Shown here: in pieces, positions 35,979 to 45,587 of the stretch
Numbering within the stretch: the stretch's first letter is position 1
Layout of the letters: each line of letters opens with the position of its first letter
Origin: Burkholderiaceae bacterium
Lineage (GTDB): Bacteria; Pseudomonadota; Gammaproteobacteria; Burkholderiales; Burkholderiaceae_D
DNA length: 45,990 nucleotides
Direction: 5' to 3'
NCBI GenBank assembly: GCA_019232795.1
Contig: JAFANH010000028.1
Coordinates: forward strand, 1 to 45,990
Position numbers and translations under genes: made by a program
The notes under the pieces: model-generated
Database searches by the model: none
Told to the model about the DNA's origin: nothing
Seen by the model: the letters and a program-made list of their open reading frames with translations, nothing else

Positions 35979-36040
35979 TTGCTCCCCTGTGTTCCAATAA
36001 ATGTTCGAGTCAGACGCAATTCTCACTGATGCCCTCTTCA

Positions 36041-36123
36041 TCGTCGTTCCCGCGAAAGCGGGAACCCATGGGGCACACGCACGACCGACCTCAGCATGGG
36101 TCCCCGCTTTCGCGAGGACGACG
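36041..36123. repeat. Inverted repeat of the TTCCCGCGAAAGCGGGAA type
   Basis: The left arm starts TCGTCGTTCCCGCGAAAGCG (36041-36070) and the right arm CATGGGTCCCCGCTTTCGCG (36095-36123). They are inverted copies with few mismatches, and each arm is itself partly palindromic. This sequence type is a common dispersed intergenic repeat in proteobacteria. It sits in the 193-base gap between parE and parC. Confidence 0.8.
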
Positions 36124-36171
36124 CAGATGATGATTGATACGCTAGTTCCCCGATAATTCGATAGATATTCC

Positions 36172-38487
36172 ATGAGCGACCAAGCCACGCTATTCGACGA
36201 ACCAACCGCCGCCCCCGACGACGGCGACACCCTCACGCTCGCCACCTTCGCTGAGCGCGCTTACCTCGACTACGCCATCTCCGTGGTCAAGGGCCGCGCC
36301 CTGCCCGACGTCTGCGACGGCCAGAAACCCGTACAGCGCCGCATCCTGTACGCGATGAACGAACTGGGCCTGAACTCCGCCGCCAAGCCGCGCAAGTCGG
36401 CCACCGTGGTCGGCGACGTGCTCGGCAAATTGCATCCGCACGGCGACCAATCGGTGTACGACGCCATGGTGCGCATGGCGCAGGACTTCGCGCTGCGCTA
36501 TCCGCTGGTGGACGGCCACGGCAACTTCGGTTCGCGCGACGGCGACGGCGCCGCGGCGATGCGCTACACCGAAGCGCGCCTGACCCCGATCGCCAAGCTG
36601 CTGCTCGACGAGATCGACATGGGTACGGTGGATTTCCAGCCGAACTACGACGGCTCGACCGAAGAACCGAAACTGCTGCCGGCGCGCCTGCCCTTCGTGC
36701 TGCTCAACGGCGCTTCCGGCATCGCAGTCGGCCTGGCGACGGAAATCCCCTCGCACAATCTGCGCGAAGTGGCGAAGGCGGCGGTGGCGCTGATCCGTAA
36801 TCCCAAGCTGAGCCATGCCGAGCTGATGGAGCTCGTGCCCGGGCCGGACTTCCCCGGCGGCGGCCAGATCATCACGGCGCCGGCGGCGATTGCCGAAATG
36901 TACGAGAGCGGACGCGGCAGCCTCAAGGTGCGCGCGCGCTGGACCATAGAAGACCTGGCGCGCGGCCAATGGCAAGCCGTGGTCACCGAACTGCCGCCCG
37001 GCACCTCGGCGCAAAAGGTGCTGGAAGAGATCGAAGAAATCACCAACCCCAAGGTCAAGCTCGGCAAGAAAGCTCTCAGCGCCGAGCAGCTGGCGCTCAA
37101 GCAAAGCGTGCTGGCCGTGCTCGACACGGTGCGCGACGAATCGGGCCGCGAGGCGCCGGTGCGCATCGTGTTCGAACCGAAGTCGAAGAACATCGACCAG
37201 ACCGAGTTCACGAATATGATGCTGGCGCACACTTCGCTCGAAACCAGCGCCTCGATCAACCTGGTCATGATAGGCGGCGACGGCCGCCCGCGTCAGAAGG
37301 GGCTGGCCGACATCCTGCGCGAATGGATAGAATTCCGCTTCACCACTGTCACGCGCCGCACCGAGTTCCGCCTGCAAAAGGTCAAGGACCGCATCCACAT
37401 CCTCGAGGGGCGCGAAGCGGTTCTGCTCAACATCGACAAGGTCATCAAAATCATCCGCGAATCGGACGAGCCGAAACCGGCCCTGATTGCGGCCTTCAAG
37501 CTGTCCGATCGCCAGGCTGAAGACATCCTGGAAATCCGCCTGCGCCAATTGGCCCGCCTGGAAGCGATCAAGATCCAGCAGGAACTGGCCGAACTGCGCA
37601 ACGAACAGGGCACGCTGGAAGATTTGCTGGCCAACCCGGCCTCGATGAAGCGCCTGGTGATCAAGGAAATCGAGACCGATGAAAAGCAATATGGCGACGC
37701 CCGCCGCACGCTGATCGAAGTCGCCGAAAAAGCCGTGGTCGAACAGAAGGTGCTGGACGAACCGGTGACCGTGGTGATCTCGGAAAAGGGCTGGGTGCGC
37801 GCGCGTACCGGCCACGGCCACGATGCGGCGCAATTCACCTTCAAGGCCGGCGATGCGCTGTACGGCGCCTTCGAATGCCGCACGGTCGATACGCTGCTGG
37901 CGTTCGGCTCAAATGGCCGCATCTATTCGGTGGCGGTCTCGGCCTTGCCGGGCGCGCGCGGCGACGGCGTGCCGGTAACAACGCTGATCGACCTGGCCAG
38001 CGGCACGCGTATCCTGCATTACTTTGCCGGCAACGGCGACGCCACGCTGCTGCTGGCTTCGACTGCAGGCTACGGGTTCACCGCCAAAACCGGCGACATG
38101 GTCAGCCGCATCAAAGCCGGCAAGGCATTCATCACGCTGGACGAAGGCGATGAACCGCTGACGCCGCGTCTGGTGGCGAGCGACGCTGGCGCCATCGCCT
38201 GCCTGTCGCAGCAAGGCAAGCTGCTGGTATTCGGCCTCGACGAAATCAAGTCGCTGTCCGGCGGCGGACGCGGCGTGATCCTCATGGACCTCGATGCCAA
38301 GGAAAAGCTGCTGGCGGCCTTGCCGATCTCGCAGCGCGGCGTCGTGGTCAAGGGCACGGGACGCGGCGGCAAACCGCAGGACCTGACGCTGTCGAACTCG
38401 GCGCTGGCGCACCATTTCGGCAAGCGCGCGCGTAAAGGCAAGGTGTTGGAAAGCAAGCTGAAGGCGGCCGAACTCGCCAACCCCTGA
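36172..38487 (+). CDS. parC: DNA topoisomerase IV subunit A
   Basis: A 771-residue DNA-cleaving subunit. The N-terminal breakage-reunion domain has [51 protein letters not shown] and catalytic Tyr132 in [11 protein letters not shown]. The usual quinolone-determining residues are visible ([12 protein letters not shown] region). A coiled-coil tower follows (about 440-500), then a C-terminal beta-pinwheel with weakly conserved repeats ([40 protein letters not shown]). There is no GyrA-box, which supports ParC over GyrA. It works with ParE encoded upstream. The start [11 protein letters not shown] is at 36172. A strong terminator follows. Confidence 0.95.
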   Translation: MSDQATLFDEPTAAPDDGDTLTLATFAERAYLDYAISVVKGRALPDVCDGQKPVQRRILYAMNELGLNSAAKPRKSATVVGDVLGKLHPHGDQSVYDAMVRMAQDFALRYPLVDGHGNFGSRDGDGAAAMRYTEARLTPIAKLLLDEIDMGTVDFQPNYDGSTEEPKLLPARLPFVLLNGASGIAVGLATEIPSHNLREVAKAAVALIRNPKLSHAELMELVPGPDFPGGGQIITAPAAIAEMYESGRGSLKVRARWTIEDLARGQWQAVVTELPPGTSAQKVLEEIEEITNPKVKLGKKALSAEQLALKQSVLAVLDTVRDESGREAPVRIVFEPKSKNIDQTEFTNMMLAHTSLETSASINLVMIGGDGRPRQKGLADILREWIEFRFTTVTRRTEFRLQKVKDRIHILEGREAVLLNIDKVIKIIRESDEPKPALIAAFKLSDRQAEDILEIRLRQLARLEAIKIQQELAELRNEQGTLEDLLANPASMKRLVIKEIETDEKQYGDARRTLIEVAEKAVVEQKVLDEPVTVVISEKGWVRARTGHGHDAAQFTFKAGDALYGAFECRTVDTLLAFGSNGRIYSVAVSALPGARGDGVPVTTLIDLASGTRILHYFAGNGDATLLLASTAGYGFTAKTGDMVSRIKAGKAFITLDEGDEPLTPRLVASDAGAIACLSQQGKLLVFGLDEIKSLSGGGRGVILMDLDAKEKLLAALPISQRGVVVKGTGRGGKPQDLTLSNSALAHHFGKRARKGKVLESKLKAAELANP

Positions 38488-38490
38488 ACA

Positions 38491-38518
38491 AAAAAAGCCG
38501 GCGCAAGCCGGCTTTTTT
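38491..38518. terminator. Intrinsic terminator after parC
   Basis: GCCGGC (38497-38502), loop GCAA, GCCGGC (38507-38512), with A-run before and six T residues after. It is bidirectional, serving parC and the converging protease gene. Confidence 0.9.
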
Positions 38519-38576
38519 CTCCCTGAGCGAAATCGTATCGAGTCTTATTCGTCGCGGACGCGGTCTCGGATGCGTC

Positions 38577-41063
38577 TTAATTTGCAATCACGATAGTCAC
38601 CGTCTCCTTGACGGTATGACCATTCGAATCGCTGACTTGCAGCGTGAAGTTATAGCTGCCGGCGACCGGATCGGCCCAGCTCAACACGATGTTCGTTCCC
38701 TCCGGCATGGCCTGGATGCCAAGCGGCACGCCAGTGAGCGAAACGTTAATATTGCTCGCGCTGGGATCGCTGATAGTGATCGACCCGGTGAACGCAACGC
38801 TTGCCGTTCCCTTCAGCGGCGGCACCGTCACCGTGAGGCTACCACTGGAAGTCGAACCACCCGAGGAACCTCCTGAAGAGCCCGTACCGCCGGAACCACC
38901 GCCTGTACCAGTCGAGCTGCCGGCGACGATGACTGCGTACAAACCCTCTCCGCTCAAACCGGTCACATTGTCTTTGGCCGTTACCATGATCGAATATGTT
39001 CCCGCAACCGGTTTGCTCCAGCTAACCACGCCGGTGGAAGAGATGCTCATGCCCGCCGGCGCACCGGACAGCGAGTAGCTGACGGCATCCATGGCAATAA
39101 CCGTGGTGCCGAAACTCAAAGGCGAACCGGCCTCGCCACTGATGATGTTGCCGATCACGATGGGAATCGGGAATGGTGATGTTGTCACCGGTGCCTGGGT
39201 CGGCGTCTGGACGGCTGCGCTGATGACGACCTGGTAGGTACCCTGTCCGCTCAAGCCGGTTTTGCTGTCCTTGGCCGTCACCACCACCGAATACGTGCCC
39301 GCGACCGGCTTGCTCCAAGTGACCACGCCGGTTGACGCAATGGCCATACCGGACGGCGCACCGCTCAGGCTGTAAGTCAGCGGGTCCGGCGCGCTGGCCG
39401 ACACCGTGAACGACAGCGCCACGCCGACCTGGCCGTTGATGGTGGCCGACGCGACCGAAGGCGGCATGGGTGCGATGGTCGCGCCCGACAGCAGGGACAG
39501 CATGCTGCTGCCGTTCGGAGTGCCGAGGCCGGTCACTTCGTCGTATCCGGTACGGGCGCCGCAAGTCGAGCAAGCGCCGTCTGCGCCCTTGACAACGTCG
39601 TCGAAGGCACTTGCATAATTGCCCGGCGTGCTGGCAATCTGGCCGTATAGAATCGTGTGCGGTGCGCCCAGCAAGGACTTGGCAGCTTGCGCACGCATGG
39701 CGTTGGCCACGGCGACGAGGCCGGCCCACTGCGGCGTGGCGAGGCTGGTGCCGCCGGCGCTCAACCAATTGACCGAAGAACTGCCGGCCGAGATCACAGC
39801 CAGGTATTCACCTGTGCTGGGGTCGGCATTGAAGGCGACGTCGGCCACGCTTCGGGCAGCAGGTGTGCTGGTTATGCCGGGCACGCCGCGCGCCTGATAG
39901 CTGGGCGCCGCTGTATAAGCGCTGATGCCGCCGCCCGTATCGGACCACGCGGTCTCGCTGCGAGCGCCTGAACCGCTGTAGGTGAGCGTGGTGCCGCCGA
40001 CGGCCAGCACAACCGGCGACACAGCGGGCCACTGCACCGCCTCGCCGTTATCGCCGGTGGCGGCCAGGTAGCTCATGTTCGACGAGGAAAACACTGCATT
40101 GGCCGACGCGGTCCAATTGCCCTCGGGCGCGCCGAAACTCATGGATACTACGCCCGGTCCCATGGCATTGGCCAGCTTGATGCCGGCCGACAGATTGTTG
40201 ACCGAGGCATCCGCCGTTTCGATCAAAACGATACGTGCCAGCGGCGCCGTGGCATGCGCCCATTGCACGTCGAGCGCAATCTCGGTAGCCCAGCCGGAAT
40301 CGTAGGCCGGCGCCGTATTGCTGATGCCGCCGCTGGCACTGGCGGCGGCAACATAGAATTGGCAGGCGCTGCCCGATGCCGCGGCCAGGGGCAGAATGGT
40401 GCTTGCCGTATAGCTGCCTTGGCTACAGGTTGGCAGCCCGAATTTCTGGTTGAAGGCCGCCAGTTCCGCGCCGACGTTGGGGTCGCTTTGGGCGTCGACG
40501 ATATAGATTGTCTGTCCCGCACCCAATTGAGCAGCCTGCGCTGCGGTCAAGGCCGTACCTGCCGAAGGCAGCGTCGGCAAACCGTAAGCTGCACGAATCT
40601 GCGCTGGCGTATAAGTCGTGACAGCTGTGGCATTGGCGACCGTTCCGCCATCGGCACCGGCTTGCGCGGCGCGGATGCGTTCCAGCGTCAGGCGGCGCGT
40701 CGATAGCTGGCGCATGGACTCCGGAACGGCCTGCAGATGCGGCGACGAGAGAGTGGAATTGCTGCTGCCGGCGGCGTCGCGGTCATCCGGCGTATCGAGC
40801 ACGACCGGGGCGACGTGGAACTTCGGTTGCACTTGCACGCCGGCCGCGTCGCTGGACAAGGCCGTGCTGGCGATCGCAAAGGTGGTTGTACCGGTGGCGG
40901 CGTCGGCGCGCTGTTGAGACAAGGACTGAGCTTGCGGCGCGTTCGTCGACGTTTGTGCCCCGCCACCGCAGGCAGCCAGCAACGCCGATACCAAGGCCGA
41001 TACGCACAAAGGCAGTATCAGGCGATGTTGGGCACGAATGCTTTGAAAAGTTTTTTTCGCCAT
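38577..41063 (-). CDS. Sedolisin-type (S53) serine protease lipoprotein with Ig-like repeats
   Basis: From ATG 41063 (AGGAG eight bases upstream), 828 residues. The lipobox SALLAAC puts the lipidated Cys at residue 32. The S53 catalytic domain runs from about YTPAQIRAAYGLP (151) to 545. It carries Glu261 and Asp265 (ATEIALDVQWAHA), Asp338 (AATGDNGEAVQWPA) and Ser440 in SAGGTSLATPQWAG, the family's GTSxxxP motif; a Ca-site-like GYDEVTGLGTPNG ends it. Three repeat domains follow: two near-identical He_PIG/Ig-like units (YSLSGAPSGMAIASTGVVTWSKPVAGTY and YSLSGAPAGMSISSTGVVSWSKPVAGTY) and a diverged third after a Gly/Ser linker. The usual long sedolisin prodomain is short or missing. Probably an outer-membrane or cell-surface endopeptidase. 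Confidence 0.88.
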   Translation of the reverse strand: MAKKTFQSIRAQHRLILPLCVSALVSALLAACGGGAQTSTNAPQAQSLSQQRADAATGTTTFAIASTALSSDAAGVQVQPKFHVAPVVLDTPDDRDAAGSSNSTLSSPHLQAVPESMRQLSTRRLTLERIRAAQAGADGGTVANATAVTTYTPAQIRAAYGLPTLPSAGTALTAAQAAQLGAGQTIYIVDAQSDPNVGAELAAFNQKFGLPTCSQGSYTASTILPLAAASGSACQFYVAAASASGGISNTAPAYDSGWATEIALDVQWAHATAPLARIVLIETADASVNNLSAGIKLANAMGPGVVSMSFGAPEGNWTASANAVFSSSNMSYLAATGDNGEAVQWPAVSPVVLAVGGTTLTYSGSGARSETAWSDTGGGISAYTAAPSYQARGVPGITSTPAARSVADVAFNADPSTGEYLAVISAGSSSVNWLSAGGTSLATPQWAGLVAVANAMRAQAAKSLLGAPHTILYGQIASTPGNYASAFDDVVKGADGACSTCGARTGYDEVTGLGTPNGSSMLSLLSGATIAPMPPSVASATINGQVGVALSFTVSASAPDPLTYSLSGAPSGMAIASTGVVTWSKPVAGTYSVVVTAKDSKTGLSGQGTYQVVISAAVQTPTQAPVTTSPFPIPIVIGNIISGEAGSPLSFGTTVIAMDAVSYSLSGAPAGMSISSTGVVSWSKPVAGTYSIMVTAKDNVTGLSGEGLYAVIVAGSSTGTGGGSGGTGSSGGSSGGSTSSGSLTVTVPPLKGTASVAFTGSITISDPSASNINVSLTGVPLGIQAMPEGTNIVLSWADPVAGSYNFTLQVSDSNGHTVKETVTIVIAN

Positions 41064-41443
41064 GGCGGAAGCTCCTGTCCTGGGCCTCGCCTTGTCGATG
41101 TCCGCTCGACTGGACGCCTGTTTGAACAAGCGCTGCGAACCATCGGCAACCCCGCTACCGTAGCGTTCTATCCCTCAAAACGCCTTAGGCCGGTGGTTTT
41201 GCGTCCCCGCCTTTCGGCAGGTTTGCCCATTGGAAACCAAGATAACAGCAAGTTGCTTGTCGTGACAAGCCACCTTGGAAATATATTTCGGCAGGAAATG
41301 CTATTTCATTAACGATCGACGCCAAATTAATACCGATCGAACAAGCTTCATGTATGGAATGGCAAGAACATCCATTGGCTGTTGGCTTGTATCGACAAAA
41401 AAAGCCGGCACGCGTGCCGGCTTTCCATATTGTTGAGGGCCGC
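41064..41443. other. Intergenic region upstream of the protease gene
   Basis: About 380 bases with no supported gene. It must hold the promoter of the leftward protease gene. The right end carries the terminator of the aminotransferase gene. A run of AT-rich sequence (41270-41340) is the most promoter-like part. Confidence 0.4.
41396..41421 (-). terminator. Intrinsic terminator after the aminotransferase gene
   Basis: A perfect palindrome GCCGGCACGCGTGCCGGC (41404-41421) is followed on the minus strand by a run of T residues (A-run 41396-41403 on the plus strand). It lies 22 bases after the aminotransferase stop. Confidence 0.88.
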
Positions 41444-42637
41444 TTAAATTTTCGCGGCAATCAGCTTGCCCAAGGTCGCGATGCCGCTGCGGATCTTTTC
41501 CGGCGGCACGGTCACGAAGCTCAAGCGCAAGGTATTGGTTTCGGGTTGGTTCGCGTAGAACGGTGCACCCGGCACGAAAGCGATGTTGTGCGCGATCGCT
41601 TCGTCGACCAGCACCTTGCTGTCGATGTGCTTGGGCAGCGTGACCCAGATGAACATGCCGCCTTCCGGCTTGGTCCACTGCACTTGCGCCGGGAAGAATT
41701 CGCTCAACGCATTGAGCATGGCCTGGCACTGGTCCGAGTACAGCTTGCGGATGGTCGGAATGTGGCTGGCGAGGAAGCCGTCCTTGACCACTTCATGCAC
41801 CACCATCTGCGTCAGTTGTGCGGTATGCAGGTCGGTGGCTTGTTTTGCCTGCTCAAGCTTGCGAATCAGCGGCGTCGGCGCGACCACGTAGCCGAGGCGG
41901 ATGCCCGGCGTCAGAATCTTGGAGAACGAACCCATGTAGATCACGCCGCCCGGATTCATGGTCAGCATCTTCGGCATCGGTTCACCGCGATAGCTGAGCG
42001 CACCGTAGGGATCATCTTCAATCAACGGCAAGCCGATGCGCGCGCAGGTTTCCACCAGCGCAGCGCGGCGCTCAACCGACAGCGTGCGACCGGTCGGATT
42101 CTGGAAGTTCGGCAATGCGTACAGCAGGCGCGCGCCCTGGCCGAGTTCGGCGACGGCTTCCGGCACCAGGCCGTGCTCATCGGTCGGCAGCGACACGAAT
42201 TGCGGGCCATATACGGAAAACGCCTGCAAAGCGCCGAGGTAACTCGGCGTCTCGACCAGAGTCTTGCTTCCTTCATCGATCAACACCTTGCCCAGCAGGT
42301 CCAGGCCTTGCTGCGAACCGGAAGTCATCAACACCTGCTCCGGTAGAATCTTGGCGCCGTTGGTCGACAGCGAGTCGGCCACCCATTCGCGCAGCGGCAG
42401 ATAACCGTCGGTCGGACCGTATTGCAAAGCCACCTTGCCATGCGTGGACAATACTTTTTCAAACGCGGCCTGCATGTGCTCGACCGGGAAAGTGGCGGGC
42501 GACGGCAGTCCGCCGGCGAACGAAATCACTTCCGGGCGCATCGTGACTTTCAGGATTTCACGGATCGCGGAACTTTGCAGCTGCTGGGCGCGTTTGGAAA
42601 AATTCCATTGCATGGGGGTGGGGTTTTCGATTTTCAT
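41444..42637 (-). CDS. PLP-dependent aminotransferase, class I/II (LysN/2-aminoadipate type)
   Basis: A 397-residue fold-type I enzyme. Visible: FAGGLPSPATFPVEHM, LQYGPTDGYLPLREWVADSL, TSGSQQGLDLLGKVLIDEG, LPNFQNPTGRTLS, the PLP Asp in LPLIEDDPYGAL, Schiff-base Lys240 in YMGSFSKILTPGIRLGYV, and Arg in TNTLRLSFVT. The N-terminal pattern and the ALQYGPTDG loop match the 2-aminoadipate/branched-chain aminotransferase group. The exact amino acid substrate is not settled. Start MKIENPTPMQWNF at 42637. It reads leftward, with the RidA gene upstream on the same strand 98 bases away. Confidence 0.9.
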   Translation of the reverse strand: MKIENPTPMQWNFSKRAQQLQSSAIREILKVTMRPEVISFAGGLPSPATFPVEHMQAAFEKVLSTHGKVALQYGPTDGYLPLREWVADSLSTNGAKILPEQVLMTSGSQQGLDLLGKVLIDEGSKTLVETPSYLGALQAFSVYGPQFVSLPTDEHGLVPEAVAELGQGARLLYALPNFQNPTGRTLSVERRAALVETCARIGLPLIEDDPYGALSYRGEPMPKMLTMNPGGVIYMGSFSKILTPGIRLGYVVAPTPLIRKLEQAKQATDLHTAQLTQMVVHEVVKDGFLASHIPTIRKLYSDQCQAMLNALSEFFPAQVQWTKPEGGMFIWVTLPKHIDSKVLVDEAIAHNIAFVPGAPFYANQPETNTLRLSFVTVPPEKIRSGIATLGKLIAAKI

Positions 42638-42735
42638 TCAAGTCTCGCAATATAGTGTGGTCTAGGCCACGATTCAGGTCGCTTGTGGCGGCCTACTGGA
42701 AGCAGCGCCGGGTAGGTGCCGCTTGTATTCTTCGG

Positions 42736-43194
42736 TCAAGAAACCTCTGCAATCAATTCTATTTCCACGCAAGAGCCGAGCGGAATCTGCGCCACGCCGA
42801 AAGCCGAGCGCGCATGCTTGCCTTTTTCGCCGAACACTTCGCCGATCAATTCCGAGGCGCCGTTGGTCACCAGATGCTGCTCGGTGAATTCGCCGGTGGA
42901 ATTGACCAGGCTCATCAGCTTGACGATGCGCGTGACGCGGTTCAAGTCGCCGCCGCAAGCCGCCTGCAGCGTCGCCATCAAATCGACGGCCACGGCGCGC
43001 GCGGCCTGTTTGCCTTCTTCGGTGCTCATGTTCTTACCGAGTTGTCCGACCCAGACCTTGCCGTCCTTCTTCGCGATATGGCCGGACAGGAAAACCGTGT
43101 TGCCGGTTTGCGCATACATGACATAAGCAGCCGCGGGCGCACTCACGGCCGGCAATTCGATGTTCAAGGCTTTCAGCTTTTCGTAGACAGACAA
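42736..43194 (-). CDS. RidA family protein (TTG start)
   Basis: From TTG 43194, 152 residues (SVYEKLKALNIELPAVSAPA). GGAG lies 6 bases before the TTG, whereas no ATG in a fitting place exists, so TTG is the likely start. The RidA/YjgF fold is shown by YAQTGNTVFLSGHIAKKDGKVWVGQLGKNMSTEEGKQAARAVAVDLMATLQAACGGDLNRV, KLMSLVNSTGEFTEQHLVTNGASELIGEVFGEKGKHARSAFGVAQIPLGSCVEIELIAEV, including the conserved Arg of the active site. RidA proteins hydrolyse reactive enamine/imine intermediates made by PLP enzymes, and a PLP aminotransferase is encoded just downstream. This subgroup (about 150 residues) may have a narrower role. Confidence 0.88.
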   Translation of the reverse strand: MSVYEKLKALNIELPAVSAPAAAYVMYAQTGNTVFLSGHIAKKDGKVWVGQLGKNMSTEEGKQAARAVAVDLMATLQAACGGDLNRVTRIVKLMSLVNSTGEFTEQHLVTNGASELIGEVFGEKGKHARSAFGVAQIPLGSCVEIELIAEVS

Positions 43195-43367
43195 GATGGA
43201 CTCCAAAAAATATTGCCGCTCACACGGACCTTCCGCACACTGACTCGGCCAAAAAAGCGAATTTGGCAGGCGCATTGCCGGAATTGCAATGTCGGCTCAC
43301 GAATGCCGCAGGCTTGGATTCGCAGGAGCCAAGATTTTACCCTTTTTGCCCTGCTCTTCCTACATTC

Positions 43368-43961
43368 TTAACGCCAGATGGCCAGGGCCGAATATAGCGT
43401 CAGCACCACCATCACCGCACAGAACAGGCGGCGCCACTTCTCCTGCTTCAGATAACTCCGCAACACCGCACCGGTCCCGGCCCACAGGCTGATGCAGGGC
43501 AGGTTGACCACACTGAACACCAGGCAGAAGATGGCAACCGCCAGCCACATCGGCTGCATCACCGGCAGAAATGCCGATGCGCCCGTCACCGCCATGACCC
43601 AAGCCTTGGGATTGGCAAATTGGAACATGGCCGCGCCGGCCAGCGACATCGGGCGCGTGTTCTCCGCTTCGCGTTCGGCAAAGGCCATGGAACGCAATTG
43701 CCAGGCCAGATAAACCAGGTAGCCCGAACCCAACACTTTCAGCAGAAGATGCACGGCCGGCAGGGCCAGCACCAGTTTGCCGACACCCAGAGCGCACAGG
43801 GCCAGCAATGCACAAAAGCCGAAGGCGATGCCGAGAATATGCGGAATCGAGCGTGCAAAGCCGAACAGCACGCCGGACGAGGTCAGCATGATGTTGTTCG
43901 GACCCGGCGTGATCGAAGAAACGAAAGCGAACAACGCGAGCGGCAACAAGGTCTGGTGCAT
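43368..43961 (-). CDS. LysE/RhtB-family amino acid exporter
   Basis: A 197-residue inner-membrane protein with about six hydrophobic segments. It has the family signature SSITPGPNNIMLTSSGVLFGFARSIPHILGIAFGF, GSGYLVYLAWQL, and FQFANPKAWVMAVTGASAFLP. LysE/RhtB transporters export amino acids or related metabolites. It is divergent from the MocR-type regulator at 44073, with a 111-base gap that holds a likely operator, so the regulator probably controls it. The substrate is unknown. Confidence 0.9.
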   Translation of the reverse strand: MHQTLLPLALFAFVSSITPGPNNIMLTSSGVLFGFARSIPHILGIAFGFCALLALCALGVGKLVLALPAVHLLLKVLGSGYLVYLAWQLRSMAFAEREAENTRPMSLAGAAMFQFANPKAWVMAVTGASAFLPVMQPMWLAVAIFCLVFSVVNLPCISLWAGTGAVLRSYLKQEKWRRLFCAVMVVLTLYSALAIWR

Positions 43962-44020
43962 GAAGGTCTTTCAGGGCGATTGATTTTTTGCAGCGATGGG
44001 TTATGCTAAACGAGAAAACC

Positions 44021-44038
44021 GGTACAGTACCAGTACAC
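44021..44038. promoter_or_regulatory. GTAC-repeat operator between lysE-type and mocR-type genes
   Basis: GGTACAGTACCAGTACAC contains three GTAC units (44022-44025, 44027-44030, 44033-44036) and two direct AGTAC copies. MocR regulators commonly bind direct repeats in the intergenic region with their divergent target, so this is a strong candidate binding site. It lies 34 bases before the regulator start codon. Confidence 0.55.
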
Positions 44039-44072
44039 TTAATCACGTTAATTCCCTAACTGTCCTGCTTAT

Positions 44073-45587
44073 ATGACCAATACAGTCCGTGCCGCGCACG
44101 AGCCGAAAGAGAGTGACACTGCCGTGCGCCGCCGCAGAAGCGCTCCGGCATTGGCGAGCGTTGCCGCGCTGGCACGCGGAACGGGTGAATCGCTGGTCGA
44201 ACAAATCGTGCACACGGTGCAGGTGCGCATTGCCGACAAACTGCTGCGCGCAGGCGCACGCATGCCTTCGATCCGCCAGTTTGCCGAGAGCCACGGCGTG
44301 TCGCGCTTTACTGTCGTGGAGGCCTACGACAGGCTGGTGGCGCAAGGCGTGCTGGAATCGCGCCGCGGTTCGGGCTTTTTCGTGCGCGAACTCGCTCCTC
44401 TGCAACGCGTCCGCCCCAAGGCGCAAACCGGCAATGAGCGCCAGCAGACGCTGGACGTGGTGTGGCTGGTGCGCAATATGTTTCGGCAAAACCCGCCGGA
44501 GCAGATGCCGGGCACGGGGGTATTGCCCAACACCTGGCTGGATGGCGATCTGATCACCAACGCGCTGCGTGCGGTCAGCCGTCAAAGCGGCAACCTGTTG
44601 CTGCAATACGGCACGCCTCAAGGCTTCCTGCCGCTGCGTCAGCAATTGCAGTTGAAGCTGGCCGAACTGGAAATTGCCGCCACACCCGAGCAGCTGGTCA
44701 CCACAGCCGGCGTCACCCAGGGGCTGGACCTGGTGGCCCGGCATTTCCTGCAGCCGGGCGACACGGTATTCGTCGACGATCCCGCGTGGTTCCACATGTT
44801 CGGACTGCTGTTTACGCTCGGCGCCAAGGTGATCGGCATCCAGCGCATGGCAGACGGGCCGGACATTGCGCAGCTCCAGGAATTGGCAGCGCTGCACAAG
44901 CCCAAGCTGTACGTGACCAACTCGGTGCTGCACAATCCCACGTCGACTTCGCTGTCCGCAGCCAAGGCGTTCCAGGTGCTGAAGATCGCGGAACAGCACG
45001 ATTTCCACATCGTCGAGGACGACATCTACTGCGACATGCACCCGGGCAGCGCCGTGCAACCGGCAACGCGCATCGCCGCGCTCGACCAGTTGCAGCGCGT
45101 GATCTATCTCGGCGGCTTTTCGAAAACGCTGGCGGCCAATTTGCGGGTCGGATTCATCGCCGCGACTCCCGAACTGGCGACCCGACTGGCCGACCGCAAG
45201 ATGCTGGCCTCATTGACTACGCCGGAAATCGGCGAACGCGTGGTCTACAAGATCCTGTCGGAGGGCCACTACCGCAAGCATGTCGACCGTCTGCGCGCCC
45301 GACTTGATGCCGTGCGCGACAGGACGGTGCGCCAACTGGAGCGCATCGGCATGCGCATCGATATCGCGGCACCGGCCGGCATGTTCCTCTGGGCCGACGC
45401 CGGCTGTGACACCAACATGCTGGCCGAAGCCGGCATGGCGCAAGGCATTCTGCTAGCGCCGGGCTGCCTGTTTTCGCCAAACCAGCTGCCGTCCACGCGC
45501 ACACGCATCAACATCGGCGCCATGTCCGATCCCGCCGTCTTGAAGTTCCTCGAACGCGAAGTGAATAGGCTGAGCGGTAAGCGTTGA
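44073..45587 (+). CDS. MocR/PdxR-type regulator (GntR HTH fused to aminotransferase)
   Basis: A 504-residue protein. The N-terminal GntR winged helix is at about residues 40-110 (SLVEQIVHTVQVRIADKLLRAGARMPSIRQFAESHGVSRFTVVEAYDRLVAQGVLESRRGSGFFV). A linker leads to a fold-type I aminotransferase-like domain: LLQYGTPQGFLPLRQQL, TTAGVTQGLDLVARHFLQPGD, SVLHNPTSTSLS, EDDIYCDMHPG, with PLP-binding Lys351 in LGGFSKTLAANLRVGFI. MocR proteins bind PLP and switch genes for vitamin B6, GABA, taurine or amino acid export. Here the divergent LysE-type exporter is the probable target. Start at 44073 (MTNTVRAAHEPKES). Confidence 0.92.
   Translation: MTNTVRAAHEPKESDTAVRRRRSAPALASVAALARGTGESLVEQIVHTVQVRIADKLLRAGARMPSIRQFAESHGVSRFTVVEAYDRLVAQGVLESRRGSGFFVRELAPLQRVRPKAQTGNERQQTLDVVWLVRNMFRQNPPEQMPGTGVLPNTWLDGDLITNALRAVSRQSGNLLLQYGTPQGFLPLRQQLQLKLAELEIAATPEQLVTTAGVTQGLDLVARHFLQPGDTVFVDDPAWFHMFGLLFTLGAKVIGIQRMADGPDIAQLQELAALHKPKLYVTNSVLHNPTSTSLSAAKAFQVLKIAEQHDFHIVEDDIYCDMHPGSAVQPATRIAALDQLQRVIYLGGFSKTLAANLRVGFIAATPELATRLADRKMLASLTTPEIGERVVYKILSEGHYRKHVDRLRARLDAVRDRTVRQLERIGMRIDIAAPAGMFLWADAGCDTNMLAEAGMAQGILLAPGCLFSPNQLPSTRTRINIGAMSDPAVLKFLEREVNRLSGKR

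Noticed and set aside
36190..37833. A 547-codon minus-strand frame opposite parC
   Set aside because: It is antisense to an unmistakable ParC, rich in His/Gln/Arg, without family resemblance or start signal.
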